DNA from: Cerrena zonata
Taxonomy: Eukaryota; Basidiomycota; Agaricomycetes; Polyporales; Cerrenaceae
Direction of reading: 5' to 3'
Assembly (NCBI GenBank): GCA_038087015.1
Contig: JASBNA010000012.1
Span: 434,001 to 498,000, forward strand
DNA: 64,000 nt
Numbering within the stretch: the first letter of the stretch is position 1; every line of letters starts with the position of its first letter. The notes under the pieces are model-generated. The model saw only the letters and a program-made list of their open reading frames with translations, was not told where the DNA came from and did not search any database. The translations under genes and the position numbers were made by a program. Shown here piece by piece: positions 1 to 12,394 of the stretch.

Positions 1-1058
1 ACTTATTGAGCGAGATATTTAGGGACTTGTGGAAAGGATCGTGCCTGTGTGCCTTGTTGACCGTTGGCATGAATGTTTGAACACTGCACAGATGGTGATC
101 TCGTTTGATCCTGATGTGGGAGGAGGGAACGTTCTACATAGAGAGGTGTTATGGTGTTTCGATCAGTGGATCAGGCGGGGAGATCTCAAGCTGGTCGGTC
201 AGGCACGCTAGTGGTGGAGGATCTCTCCTGTGATTTGCGATTTACAGCACCAATGTATGACTCTGTGATATTATCCTCGTCTCGAACATGGGATAGGAGA
301 GTGTGTGCTCCGAGTTGCCCTCGTGAAAATGGGTGATGGATCACTATCAAGGGCCGGCAAATAAAACTGTCAGAGTTGCTTCTCATTGGGATGATATAGA
401 TATATATATACATACATGAGGAATCGCAAGTCGAACGAACCTGCGTTCGAAGTTTCACGGTGACCTAGAGATGTTCTCAAGCAAAGTCAAGCACTCACGA
501 CAAGGACATGATAAATGGGAATGCATATGTATTGACCACGAATGACTGTCAGTGTATATCAACGACATGGATACAGTATATGTGTATATGCGTGGCTGGT
601 AGTCAAGCAGTAGTCAAGCATGGTTGTATATGAGGTGTTGATCGCGGACCGCGTTGTGAAGAGGGAGTGCGATCAGAAGAGAGACATGCAAGGACACAGC
701 ATTGAGAGGCATTGAGAGGAAGGATAAGCCATGTTATGTGTTCTGAGATCAGACTCGTGCTCTAGAAAGGAGGGAAGAAGCAGAAAGCGGAGGGGAGTGA
801 ATAGAAAGGTGAGATGAGAGTGGCGGAAAAGGCGGATATCCATCAGGAAGCGTGTGTCGTCATCAGTGAGCGAGGGACATGGGTTTGTTGGCATCAAGAG
901 CATTCAGGAGAGGGCAGAAGAGACGTGGGATGCAGAGAGCAGAGTGACAGTCAGTGACAGTGGACGACGTCTGAGGAGAGACAAGAGGAGAGACCAAGTC
1001 TGACGTGTGGCATTTACATTTCATTTGGCAGCAGTGGTGAACGAATAGGCAGAGGCCG
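1..1058 (-). repeat. Left copy of a ~1 kb inverted repeat
   Basis: Read on the minus strand, this stretch matches 12395-13395 on the plus strand almost base for base over most of its length. Both copies contain the same landmarks in the same order: the CATTTACATTTCATTTGG-like end, the GACGTCGTC segment, an AT-rich ATATATATACATACATG stretch near 396-417, and a TGCCTGTGTG segment near the left edge. Similarity still runs at base 1, so this copy probably continues outside the window. Mirrored open frames of 76 codons (673-903 minus; 12546-12776 plus) differ at 8 residues but show no coding character. The identity of the element is unknown. It could be a solo LTR, a terminal repeat of a large element, or a segmental duplication. 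Confidence 0.85.
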
Positions 1059-1248
1059 AGACTGGGCCGGGAGATGCCCAATGAGGAAGAAGAGAGTGCT
1101 TGTGAGAAACGCTCGAGTTGCGGTTTCGTGAGCGCGCAACTAGCGTAGGGAGCAAGAGAGGCGAGTCTTGTTCTGCTCTCTCTTGGCTGGCAGCAGCGAC
1201 GTCTCCCCCAACACCCTCGCTGCGACATACCCACCCCCCGCCGGCTGC

Positions 1249-4200
1249 ATGAACAGAGTCAATCCAACAAACTGGGTATCAAAGGGGGCTCACAAGCACT
1301 CGTATCAGCCTGAACAGGATCTCTCCCACCCCCATCAACTTCCCTCCTACTCCTCTTCGACAGCTCCCTCTCCCTCTCCGTCCCAGCTCCATCACCTCCC
1401 TCCCAAGCTTGCCACTGCCGTCTCGCAGTCCTTTCGCTCCGTCTTCCACAGACAGCCGAATCGCGTACCTTCTCACTCGTCCCTAAACTCGGCGGTCTCA
1501 AAGGGCTCAGCGTCTTCGTCACACAAACAGGCAAACGCTGCTCAGAGCGACCGCTTCTCGTCTTCTCTCCACCCATACGCCACCATGGTCGCGGCCCCGC
1601 TTCCTGTTGTCTCGAGCCATGATTCTACCGACGAAGAGGAAGAGTGCCCCGTCTGTCTCGAGCCTCTTAGCTTCAGTTTCAGACTGCCCGGAGAGAAGCC
1701 TCACATTGTACCAGAGTGTGGACATGCTCTTCATGAGGTGCGTTTCCTTTACTTGTCTGTTATCTTTCGCTTGCCGTGTTCTCTCTATTTCGCTTTATAC
1801 TTTCTACTTTATACTTTCTTCCTCCGTTATCACCTTCATTTGCTTTCGCTTCATTGCTTCGATCACTCGTGCTCAGTGATCGACATTGCTTGGTCCCGCC
1901 TGCTCTCCGTCCATTATTTGGCTTCACTTTTCACTTGCAACCTTTATTTGCTATTCTGTCCGATACACTCACCCACTCCGGATACCACCATTCATACCCT
2001 GGCCATCGTATCATGCACACACCCGTCGCGGTGACTCCAACTCCAACCTCCTCGGTCCATTGTCGCCATTCAAAGGTCGTTCATCCTCCCATCCTCACTC
2101 CGTTGCCCACCAACTACGAGTCTGTGCCACGCTACTCTCGTATACAACGCCGGCTGCCTACCTCTACCACTCCTTCGATCACAGCCTCTCAAGCAACGGT
2201 GGATATAGACACCTTCTCCACTTGACAGTGATGAAGGTTCTATCACACAAAGGGTTACAATCCCACAATGTAGCTCTGCGCAGCACAGACGGTGTTTCAC
2301 CGAAACAGAGTTCTCGAGGAAGCCTTAGGCACAGGGATCGTTTTCTACCATTGTTTGGCTAAGGCGGACGACTCCATTGTACCACTATTCCGTCTACACC
2401 ACTCGGTCCATTGTTCGAACGTGATTGTCGCCCTTCGAAGGTCGTCCATACCCACATTCGAATTCCATTCACCTGCCACCTACAACTCTCCGTATCCGAC
2501 CCGCGAACACACTCCCTGTTTCATGATCGACATTCTCCAGCGCTATCCCATTCCCACTCTACCTTCACCCAGAGCACTCACCCGGAGAGAAACATATATG
2601 GACGTCCCTGCATCCCTCGGGGTCCAGAAGCCTTCACCACGTTCCCCGGTTATCGCGGACGGGAGTTGGCAATTGCATCTGACGTTTGCATTGTATCTTG
2701 GGCTTCGATCATTTTATGTTACAGGGTCGGTTTGACATTGGCGGACCACCGCTCCGGACGTTCATGATTCAACGTTTAACGTTGGCGGGAGAGTCGAACG
2801 AGGAGTAGTTTGTTCTGTGCGATACTGCGCAGTCAACTGCTTCGTTTCCTAGGCTTTTGGTGGCTTCATTCATCTCATGAATAACACCGAGCTGTGGAGC
2901 TTGAGCTGTGTCCGACGCGCCCTCTCTGTCATCGGAATATGTCACTGCAACAGCTCATAGCGTTCATACAACGCCCTCGGGATTGGTGTACTCGCGATTC
3001 TCGGACGTTATGTTGGTGAATCCCGTTCGGGGGATTGCACTTCTGGCGGTCGAGGTGCAGTCGGGACCTTTCGTTTGGTGATGGAATCACCTTTTTCGGG
3101 TTCGGTCTTTTCTCGCTTTGCGGATTACGCTCCGCCCGTCATTCAACGTTTAATGTTGGCGGGAGTCGACTGCTAGTTGCTCATGCAGTCACTAAACTCT
3201 GGTGGCATCTCATGAGCAACACCGAACTTTGGAGGAGACTGTCACCACTGCAAAGGCGATAGCGATACTCGGACGTACCCTCCCAGGGATACACTTCTAT
3301 CGATCGAGGTGCAGTCGGGACCTGTCACACTCTTTCATTTAGTGATGCAATCACTTTTTTTGGGTTGGGCCTCTAGCCGCCGCTTCGCTCGCTTGAAGCT
3401 TTTTTTTTCAAGTCTGGTGCTTGGTTTTCGCTTTTGTGGGCCCGAACCATTCAACGGAGACTTTTAGCTTCGTCTCTTTTCTTCGTCATTAATCATTCGC
3501 TGGCCGGGAGCGAGCAGTGGGAGACGACGCTTATTTTCATTTGGTGTGGACTCTCTTTCCTTTTACGACTTTCAGAAGGAGGTGTTTACACAACATCCCG
3601 CACGAGAAGAGGAGGAGGGACTTCTACCCTGATGGCGTTATGTCTTCCTTTTTTTTCTCGCCGCAGGTGTTTCCCTCGACGCCACACAGCACCAGAACGA
3701 GTGGAGGTCGTTCTGATTCCACTGCCCCCTCCCATGTTACGATGGTGTTTTCATGCAATTTGAAGATGTGATCATCGTGTTAATTGGGGCGGTGTTGTGG
3801 ACGATGTCACTTCTGCGGTCTCTGTCTCTGTTGTGTCTTGGGATGTGGCGGTGGCCTTTCCTACAGTTGAGGTGCACTCTGCTATATACCTCATGTGGTG
3901 AAGTTGTAGGGTTCGGCGAGGTGACGATCAGGTCTCCGGTGTTGTTACGCTCACTGGAACTGGTGCCCATTTGTTCATGTGGCGGTGACGGCTGTTATAG
4001 CTGGTTTTTGGGGGGTTATGCCGATGTGAAAGGGTTTTAATCCTTCTCTCGTCGCGGTGGTGAATATCACCATAGTTTCTTACTCCTAGTGTCCACTTGT
4101 TTCCCCTCGCGGACACTAGATAGCAGCCTGGCGTAGTGGTGATCAGGTTTTCCTCGCTGCCTGGAGACGGGAGAGATGGTCTCCAACACGAATGGTGGTG

Positions 4201-7200
4201 GTTCCCAGTGGGGCGGCGGCAGTGTCTGTGTCCGCGAGGTGTCTCTCACACCTGTGTGCTGGGCGAATTGAGAGTGGAATGGGGTCGGTTCCAGTATGTC
4301 TTAAGGTCTCACGGGGAGGACATATTGCGCATATGTCCTGGTGATATTTCCCCCGACTTGAATTCACCTTCGTTTCTGTGCATTTTCATTTTTGTCTTTG
4401 CTTTGCTTCTGTCTTCAATTCGCTCGTTGTTGTATTGCTAGTTGTACCCAGTTGTATTTTTTGTGTATTCTTTCCATGTCTTCTCCATCCCCGAAATCTA
4501 AATGGTACAAGGATGCTAATGTGTTCTCTTCTTTCAAGGCATGTTTCACCGCCGTATATGGACCTCCGCCCACGTCGTCACGGGCAGGCACTATCCTTCG
4601 CAAGTCCAATCTGGGTGTCTGTGGTGTCTGCAGACGACCGATGAAAGTTGGAGACGGAGACGGAGGAAAATCGAATAGTAAGTCTATTATTATGTCCCTC
4701 TCGACCTACAACTGACGTTGTTCTAGAACTCGCTGCACTGACTGGTATGGGTGACGCCAGTGATACCCTTTTCCCTGGACGAGATACCCCCTCCTCTTCG
4801 CGTACCCTGAACGGACGACAAGTCCCACATACTAAACCGTATGACCCGAACGAGGATGATCCCGTTGGTCATCATAGAGATCATCATGGTGCTGCCTCCA
4901 TTCGATCAGGACTTACCGCTGACAGCCAGGCGCAATATATTGTCTCGCCATCGATTCAAGTTCGGTCAGAGTTCAGCTCGATTACAAGGTCGAGTGAAGC
5001 TAGCCAGCCATTGACCTGCATTGTCGTTGTCGAACTCCCTGGAAAGCGGGTCAACACTCATGTGCCTGGTACGATGCCTATGAATACGGACAATTACAGC
5101 GGGAGGAATGTTAGTGTTGCCAGCCCTAGACCTGAATATGGGAGATTGCAAGGACACCAACATCTGCCGTCGGAGGCGTCTCATGCGACACAAACAACAT
5201 ACATGTCCCCGCCGCCGTCGCATGCACCCTCACACGCACCATCTGTATCATCTCACGAACGACGCGACACACATCAGCAACAGCAAGACGAAGACTCGCC
5301 ATTCAATGCCATCACAGAGGATCTGCGGAATCGAATTATCGACTGGAAGGGTCACCCACTTTCTGGACTCGGACTTCTTCAGATGTATGATTTGCTCTCT
5401 GTGAGGAGGGACTCGCTTGTTCGTGAGTTCTATGTATACCTGTTCAGAGAGGCGATCATCTGCGTCGTGGAGGAGAGGAAACGGAGTCTGGGTAGGCTGC
5501 TCTCGTCTGGTGCGACTTCTGCTTTCGGCGATGGCTCCATTGGTGGTGGGTCGCAGCAAACATCGAACCGAGGTGTGCTCCGTCTCAAGGGCCGTATCTA
5601 CATTCGTCACATCAAGCATGTGACGGATACGTCTGTGAGCGGGGAGATGAGTCTGACCATTGACATGGAGGACGAGCGGTTGGACTCGTTCATTCTGATC
5701 TTCAAGGAACGATCGTCGCTCGAAACCTGGAAGGCCAAGATCCAGTCCCTGGTCGCGGTGTACCAGCACCAATCTGGTGAAGCTTCGCATCAAACACAGT
5801 CGCAATACGATCGTGCGCCGGATTTGGAGGAGTTTGGTGGGAGTCAGAAGGCAATGCGTATGTTGAGTGGGAGCACGGGTACAACGGTCAGTACCGTCGA
5901 CAGTCTCTTGAACGGCGGATCGTCACGCTCGACGATCTCGTCTCACACTTCGCATGGTTCGAGCTCGATCGCTCATACGCGTGTGGGTCTGCACCAGAAA
6001 CTTTCCACACTCGAAGAAGACGACGAGATGAGCAGATTCAGCTCACCCGCACCTCTCGTCGCGCCACACATGTCTGCGGGGCCGTCAAATAGCCTCTCGC
6101 CATTGCCTCACCCGGCTTTGGATCTCATTCTAGTCATCAGCGTGCCCGGCCCGATGGCTACACCAAGCACAGCGTCGTTGAAGGTGAGAGTGATCAAGAC
6201 ATCGCTTGATTTCATCATTGCTTCGCTCGGCCAGAAGGATAGGCTCAGTCTGGTGACATTTGAAGTTGGCGTGGGTGGTAAAGTACGGAAGACGCCGTTT
6301 TTGAATATTGGAAACCCCCAGAGTAAGGCCCGACTTCACAAGTTTGTAGCCGAGTTGGGAAGGAGGGATGATGGAACACCGTTTGAGGATGAATTCCTTG
6401 CGCGTGGGTCGCAAGATGAAAAAACTGACGTTGTGACTGCTGTCAATCATGGTACGTCCGTTGCTCAACTCCCTGAGAGTACCAAGACTTAATTCACGCT
6501 CTCAATTACATAGGACTCGACGTTGTGTTGCAACGCAAGTCACGGAATCCTGTCTCGGGCATGGTCCTTGTCAGCGATGCTGCGGACACTACACGTCGTG
6601 CACAGATGGATCTCGTCCTTGCTCGTGCTGAAGCTGCCAACATACCCATCCACTCATTTGGTTACGGTCGCTCGCATGATCCGGCTTCCCTCTGGCTTAT
6701 CTCGAACCACACTAGCGGGACATATACCTTCGTCAAGGACTGGTACGACCTCCGAGACTGCCTTGCGGGATGTATTGGTGGCATGATGTCCATTGGTATC
6801 TCCAACATGAAGATGCATATCAAGATCGTTGATGGTCAACGATTCCGTATTCGTAAAATATCTGGCGGCCCCTCAGCAATCTTGTCTTCTGATGGTCGCG
6901 ATGTCGACGTCGAGATTGGTGAAGTCAGATATGGTGAACGCAAGGAGATGTTGGTCGAGTTGGAGCTCGATAATAGCGATCTTGCTATCAGCCAGAGGGG
7001 CATGGCGTCCAATGGAGGTCGTGCCCTTAATGCTACCGACCAGTTCAACCAGAGAATGGGACTCGACGCTCTCTCTATTTCCGACGTTGCGGACTTAGCA
7101 GACGGTATGATGGATCGTATGATCGACGAAGTACCTGTCTTCGAAGTCGACGGATCCTTCTATGACCCCGCTGCTACCAAACATGTCTCCCGACTTGCTC

Positions 7201-7776
7201 ACCCAGTGCTCCTCACCGTGACCCTTCTCCCCAACACTGGAAGCCGACCCCGCACACCGGCAAATAGTGCATCTGACCCAGTTATTGTCAGGCGTAGGAT
7301 GGAGCTCCTCGCTTCTGATATGATTACTCGTGCACTCGTTCTTGTGTCGAGGAAGAACTACCCTCAAGCCCAAAAACTGCTCAGCGAGACAAGACGTATT
7401 CTCAATACTGTTCTGCAAAACCTCTCGCAGAACCTTCCCCCACCAAATGCTGCTACACGCAATCGCAAAGATTTGCTTGCTCTTTCTGCAGTACGGGCTA
7501 TCCAAGCCGTTATGCAGGATATGCAACTTCTCTCAGAAGCGTTGGAGGAGAACGTCGAGCTGTTTGCTCTTGATCAAAGGAATTTCGGTGCTCAACAGGT
7601 AAGCTTCAGATGTTTGTGTCTGAGACGATCATTTTTCTAACGACGACTTTTAGGCAATGGTTCTTCGAGACCAGAAGTCCTGGAGTGGCCGAAGCTCCAT
7701 TGAACGTATGTTCTGGACAATCGATAACTCGATCGAGCTTGTCACTCGAAGTAACGACTGGGTCGCTCGCGAATGA
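1249..7776 (+). CDS. RING-PH-VWA domain protein (five exons, giant first intron)
   Basis: Exons by frame continuity: 1249-1737, 4539-4677, 4727-6451, 6514-7598, 7654-7776; 1186 codons plus stop. A Ser/Pro-rich N-terminus precedes a C3HC4-like RING at about residues 133-198 (ECPVC, ECGHALHE, then across the giant intron ACF, and CGVCRRPM). A PH-like domain lies at about 410-557 (DWKGHPLSG to WKAKIQSLVAVYQ). A von Willebrand A fold lies at about 672-865 (LDLILVISV, DRLSLVTFE, GMVLVSDAAD, HSFGYGRSHDP). The usual metal-binding DxSxS of VWA is absent at the expected place (VISVPGPM). The architecture matches a conserved basidiomycete family; the likely role is a ubiquitin-type adaptor or ligase, which is inference. 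A second in-frame ATG at 1585 has a near-perfect GCCACCATGG context and may be the true start (1074 aa). The first intron is about 2.8 kb, against 50-80 nt for most others here. Confidence 0.88.
1738..4538 (+). repeat. 2.8 kb intron built of degenerate direct repeats
   Basis: This is the first intron of the RING-PH-VWA gene. GTGCGT donor and TTCAAG acceptor join GAG to GCA in phase 0, restoring HEACF of the RING, so the span is an intron and not a gap between genes. Inside are imperfect direct repeats. ATTCAACGTTTAAYGTTGGC occurs near 2768 and 3140. GAGGTGCAGTCGGGACCT occurs near 3050 and 3307, both followed by a TGATGNAATCAC segment. A CTCATGA(A/G)(T/C)AACACCGA segment occurs near 2875 and 3211. 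CGGTCCATTGT with AAGGTCGT occurs near 2055 and 2400. Small open frames across it lack coding features. It looks like decayed repetitive DNA or an old insertion tolerated inside an intron. Confidence 0.7.
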
Positions 7777-8880
7777 TCAACTCGCTCCATTTTCTTCCCT
7801 TTTGATTGATCATCGTTGACACTCGTTTATCCCCCTTTTTTGAAACACTCCTTTTTTGCTATCTTCCCCTGGCCTCCTATCGGTGTATATATATATATCA
7901 CAGTCCTTGTTCTCCCTGTTCTCGCAACCACTAATGGGTCCCGGATATCCAAAACTTTCTCTAGCTGTTTCTTGTTCTGTGTTCTGCGTCACCTCCAGCT
8001 ATTAGCTATTACTCGGTTTTTACATTCTCCGTCTCGTATACGAGTCTGTGTGTAGGATGTACATTTCCACAAGATGTACTCTACCCGCTGTGTGGTTATA
8101 CGAGTTAATTGCGACAGCCCACTACCCCTTTTATTTACCCTTATCCTCTCTCATCGTCTCTATTTTCTCCCAAGAAATCGGTTTGCTTTCTTCGCTGTAC
8201 TTTCTGTAATGTTATCTGAATAGACCGGTAGCTATGGATTTTTTTCTACTACTATGCCCGTTTTCTTTGCCTTTTGTACATTTCGATGCCTGGTATGCAA
8301 TCCCTCTCTTTATTTTTAAGTAAAGTTCTGCACAAAATTCCGCCCCCAGTTCTGCAATTTAAAACCTAGCGTTTTCTCTTTTTCTTCTCTAAGGCAGACC
8401 TCATCATACTGTATACACGACTTGGTCTGGTTGCAACATTAATTTCAACGGCAGCCTTTCAATTAGATAAGATAAGATTTGGAGTGGACACCTCAGTGTC
8501 TTGATGTTCAAATTCCGGGTCGGTGAGGTTTCACTGCCACCTTCTGTACCATGTACGTTCACTAACAAACGTTCGGACTCTCTCATCTGCGTTTTCGAAT
8601 GGCCGCATGACGCTGTAACATAAACTGAGGAGATGTTCGAAAAACCCATCACACCTCATTAGTAGCAGGATTTATCCTACTCATTCACTATTGTCCGAGT
8701 CCTTGTGCGTAATTGCATTATCTCTACCCTCACTGCCACAATAACTCATAAGGAACTCATTGTCAGAACATTCCTCGCGCCACAATTACAGGTGGCTATA
8801 GTCGTGTTATAGCTCACGATACTGTTTAAAACCATACAACCGACTTGCCTCGTGCAGCCATAACAACCTCGTTCAGGCTC
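7777..8880. other. 3' flank and intergenic DNA
   Basis: T-rich sequence follows the stop of the RING-PH-VWA gene, with a short TATATATATATC run near 7885-7899. It probably holds the 3' UTR. No open frame or RNA gene could be supported here. Confidence 0.4.
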
Positions 8881-8888
8881 ATGCTACC

Positions 8889-8943
8889 GTTTGACTGGTC
8901 AAACACACTGCCCCCATGTGTCAAATTCAAGCCAATTTGACAA
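8889..8943. promoter_or_regulatory. TTTGAC/GTCAAA palindrome pair upstream of DUF6535 copy 1
   Basis: GTTTGACTGGTCAAAC at 8889-8904 is a perfect inverted repeat around a TG centre. About 15 bases on, TGTCAAATT, six bases, then AATTTGACA (8919-8942) forms a second perfect inverted repeat using the same half-sites. The first palindrome recurs in front of the paralogue at 14129-14144. The spacing, about 390 bp upstream of the ATG, fits an upstream activator site. No known fungal regulator is assigned. Confidence 0.5.
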
Positions 8944-9185
8944 AGGGAATGTGAATTATCCATTGTCCTCGATTGTCCACCAGGGACCCGGCTAGCAATA
9001 GCCTGCGAGATTTCGCTTTGTCAACCTCGGAAAATAGGATGAATCCATTTCCCTCCTGTTGAAGCACAAATATGGACGTTTACTCGAGATAATTGACAGC
9101 TTGAACAATCAGGAGGATAAGTTCGTGGAAACATCCGTGTCGGAGTATTCTCTTTGTTGTTGAAGTACATGCCGTGATGTGAGGA

Positions 9186-9193
9186 TATAAAAG
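9186..9193 (+). promoter_or_regulatory. TATA box of DUF6535 copy 1
   Basis: TATAAAAG lies 90 bp upstream of the ATG at 9276. The aligned position of the tandem paralogue (14296-14304) reads TACAAAAG, so the box is weakened in copy 2. Confidence 0.55.
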
Positions 9194-9275
9194 GCTCTGT
9201 GTCGGAATGGTGAGTCCTCCATTCCCTTTTGTCTCATCCCCTCTCTAGTACCCTCTGCGTTACAAGTAATCGGAG

Positions 9276-12025
9276 ATGTCTCACCCCATAAACGATTCCG
9301 ATTCATCGTCTAGCGCAAGTAGCATCATGGCTATCAGTTTGGTACGCGTTGTCGACGTCGTCACTTGCATTTCCTGACCCTTCTTCCTCAAGGCCGCCTT
9401 CCCTTTCGCAGATCCGCCTACTCCCCTCGATGAGGTAGGACCTTCCGCGTCGGTGAGCATCCGTAAACGATGAGACCAGTATTCTTGCCTTCTAACATCC
9501 CATGAATCCTCACAGACAGATAGCCCGACTTCAAGCGATCCGACTGTAGTCGACAACCCCTCCGCTCCTCCTCTGGTCATTCACAACAAACTATGCCCTC
9601 GTCGCAACTCGAAGCCTGACCCGGCCTGGAAAGGTACATGCCCCCTGTTGCATTACTTTTAAATGGTTAGATCCTGGGCCTGGAAGCTTTGTACAAGGTC
9701 CACCTGACTATTGGCCTGTGTATTCGACTCCTCCCGGTACGGTAAGTACACTTCTTCAGGTGCACTATGGGTCAGAATGCTTATGACCTCGACACAGGAG
9801 CAGGACGAGATGCCTAGGCTTGTTGATCCTTTCCCTGGACTAGATTATGGACCTCGCCAGCCGCCTGAACTCAACCCCCAAGATTCAATGATGAAGGTCT
9901 CCACGCGTATCAGGAAGATCGACGAGGGCCGGATCCATAAAGCTCAAAACGAATTAGATACCGTCTTAGTTGCTGTAAGTCGCTGTGACGCCTCTATATC
10001 CCATGTATCCAATAATCTAATCACCTACGGTAGGCGGGCTTTCTCTCGGTCATACAAGCAGCGTTCATCGTTGCATCTTACCACCGGCTCCAGAGCGATC
10101 CTGCTGAGATAACTGTTCAGCTTCTGGTTTATATGTCTCAACAACTAGCCAACACTTCTACCCCGGCCGTCCCTGAACTGTCCTCCTTGTCTCCTGTCGT
10201 CTCATCCACTCGTCTCAACGGCTTCTGGTTCTATGGGCTCGTCCTCACTGTCATCACTGGCTCCTTCGGCATCCTCATCAAGCAGTGGCTCCGCGAGTCC
10301 CTGATAGACGACACTTCCGCTGAGGTGTATCTTCGAGTTCGATTCTGTCGTTTCGAAGGCTTGGAAACATGGCGCGTATTCGAGACTGTTGCCACCCTGC
10401 CGCTCATGCTTCAAGTTTCGGTGCTATTATTCTTCCTTGGCCTGAAGGAACTCCTCAGTCCGCTAGACGAACATGTGAACAGCGCTGTGGCTATCCTCGT
10501 CTACGTCTGGGCTGGGCTTCTTGTCGTCTCCTCTCTGGCACCTGTGATTTCTTCCCGGTGTCCATGGAAAACGCCTCTCCTCAATCGCCCTCTCCGTTTC
10601 ATCAGGGGTCGCCTCTTTACTGGCTATGCCAACTTTCAGGAGTGGCGTTTTAACGATTACGAGATGGACTGGGAATGGCATCCTCGAAGTTGGTTCAATG
10701 AAGCGACAAGCTGGCTTGGACACTGCGTTGTATCTGTTGCAAGAAGCTTTAAATCAGCTGCTGTCGCCTCTATCACAGCGATCAAAGGGGTTTTCGTACC
10801 CGATGTTTTTCAGTATCTTTCACCCAGACAACTAGAAGAAGAGGTACTTGCTGGAACCCAACAACACGATTTCGAATATCTTCTTGGAACTTATGAGCTT
10901 GTGCCAACCGACGAACACCTTTCGCTAGTCATTGGGGCATTGGGCGATGCCGAGTTCTCGTTGAACGAGGTTTTGCAGTGTCTTGAAGGCATTCACGAGC
11001 TTCGAGAAAGCTATCCTTGGACTGATGAAGACGATGATGAAGAGCCAGCGCCAGAGACGACTAATCGACTAATTGGCCTTCCTTCTTCGTATGGCCGCTC
11101 ACTCGTGCCGAAGTTGATTCCATTGCTGGTCGACAAAATCCAATGCTATGTCTCACGGAGTGGGACAGCTACCGAAGACCTATCAACAGCGCTGCAATTC
11201 ATCTTGGATCGGTACAATGAGCAATACATTGACATGCAGATCCTATGGCCTCTCATTGGTGGCATGCTGCTGGATCATAATTTCACTCGCATTACAATGG
11301 AAGCATTGGTGGATCGTTGGGAAGTGATGCGTGACGTGCCTAAGTTCCCGCAGCTTCATCAATCCCAATCTAAAAGTACGTCATGTCATCGAACACCCTA
11401 AGACTTGATTACTGATTATACTGTTCTAGTGATGATCAAGAATATATTCAAAACCATCCTCGCCTTGATCAAAGAAGACAACGCTGAAGATGGTAATGAG
11501 CCATCTTCGCCTGAGAACCCGCGCTTTGGTGACAGGTGGAATCTTGAGAAAAAGGCTTATGCTCCCTGTATCCTGCTGGATGTCATGCTTTCCGTGATAT
11601 CCCATGCAAATATGGCTGACATCGAGGACCAATCCGATCTGTTCACTCAAGCAACTACCGAAATTATCAAGGCCCTGAAGCCTATGGCCATTTCCCAACC
11701 CGATTTCGCGCTGTCGTTCGATTTGTCCATTCGCCGGCTCGACTACCTACGCCAGAAACTACCCTCCCTTGCCGATGACTGCTCGTTGTTGACAAAGGAG
11801 CTGGAGTTCCACCTGGTTTCATACTATATCAACCAGCCTAAAGCAGATGGCAACACTTTGAGGATATGGCAACGTCATCTAGGTATTTCTCCTCATTGGA
11901 GACAGCTTCTGGAGCGAGAAGGCCTTCTCGCTACTGTGGATGGGGTTACTGATTTAGCATCGGGGTTCGAAACTGGGGAAAAACATCCTATTGTGCACTA
12001 CTACCCACTGGGCGAACTATTTTAA
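9276..12025 (+). CDS. DUF6535-family membrane protein, tandem copy 1
   Basis: Proposed exons: 9276-9341, 9393-9434, 9516-9633, 9671-9741, 9798-9974, 10034-11375, 11430-12025; 803 codons. The DUF6535 core starts at about residue 159 (AGFLSVIQAAFIVASY, then QSDPAE, then NGFWFYGLV...KQWLRESL). It carries four hydrophobic segments, the last being AVAILVYVWAGLLVVSSLA. A helical C-terminal region of unknown fold follows. The family is widespread and expanded in Agaricomycetes; its function is unknown. Exons and promoter align with the paralogue at 14374-16938. One region is broken relative to that copy: the TCP.C..FKW segment in exon 2 is out of frame here, and the frame is kept only if a 37 nt GT-AG piece (9634-9670) is removed as an intron. 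If that does not happen, this is a pseudogene. Confidence 0.8.
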
Positions 12026-12394
12026 TAGTCATGTACCTTTTTAACCTCGTATTATCTGGTTCGCGAGCCTGAATAAATATTGTTTAAGTCGAACACTTGA
12101 GGGGATGAAGATATTTCTATTTTAGTCAAAAGCTTCCAAACCTAATACGAACAAATAAGAGACATACCGTCATATTTGTGACTACACCGTACGTGAGTTA
12201 GCGTTGGATGATGTCGAAGACAATACTCGTTTCAGAAAGGATGGAAGAAAAGTAATGTTCTTCGCTCACCGCTTCTACTTGATAGCTGGACGAGGCTACG
12301 TCATCATAACAAACGTTCAACCGTTTCAGGTTTTCTCATATGTTTCTGTCAGGACATCCTGAAAAGCTTACAGTATCGGAAATCTTACTCCCGC
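12026..12394. other. 3' flank of DUF6535 copy 1
   Basis: This is AT-rich sequence. A TTTAGTCAA-AGCTTCCAAA segment near 12122-12140 recurs after the second copy near 17088-17108, showing that the tandem duplication included the 3' flank. Nothing else was recognised. Confidence 0.45.

Noticed and set aside
673..903. Mirrored 76-codon open frame in both inverted repeat copies (also 12546-12776)
   Set aside because: Its conservation is explained by the repeat itself; 8 of 76 residues differ without a coding bias, there is no family signature and no splice extension.
3434..4441. Several 75-110 codon frames inside the giant intron
   Set aside because: They overlap each other on both strands, have low-complexity composition and no known motif. 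Splicing of the host gene across the region is better supported.
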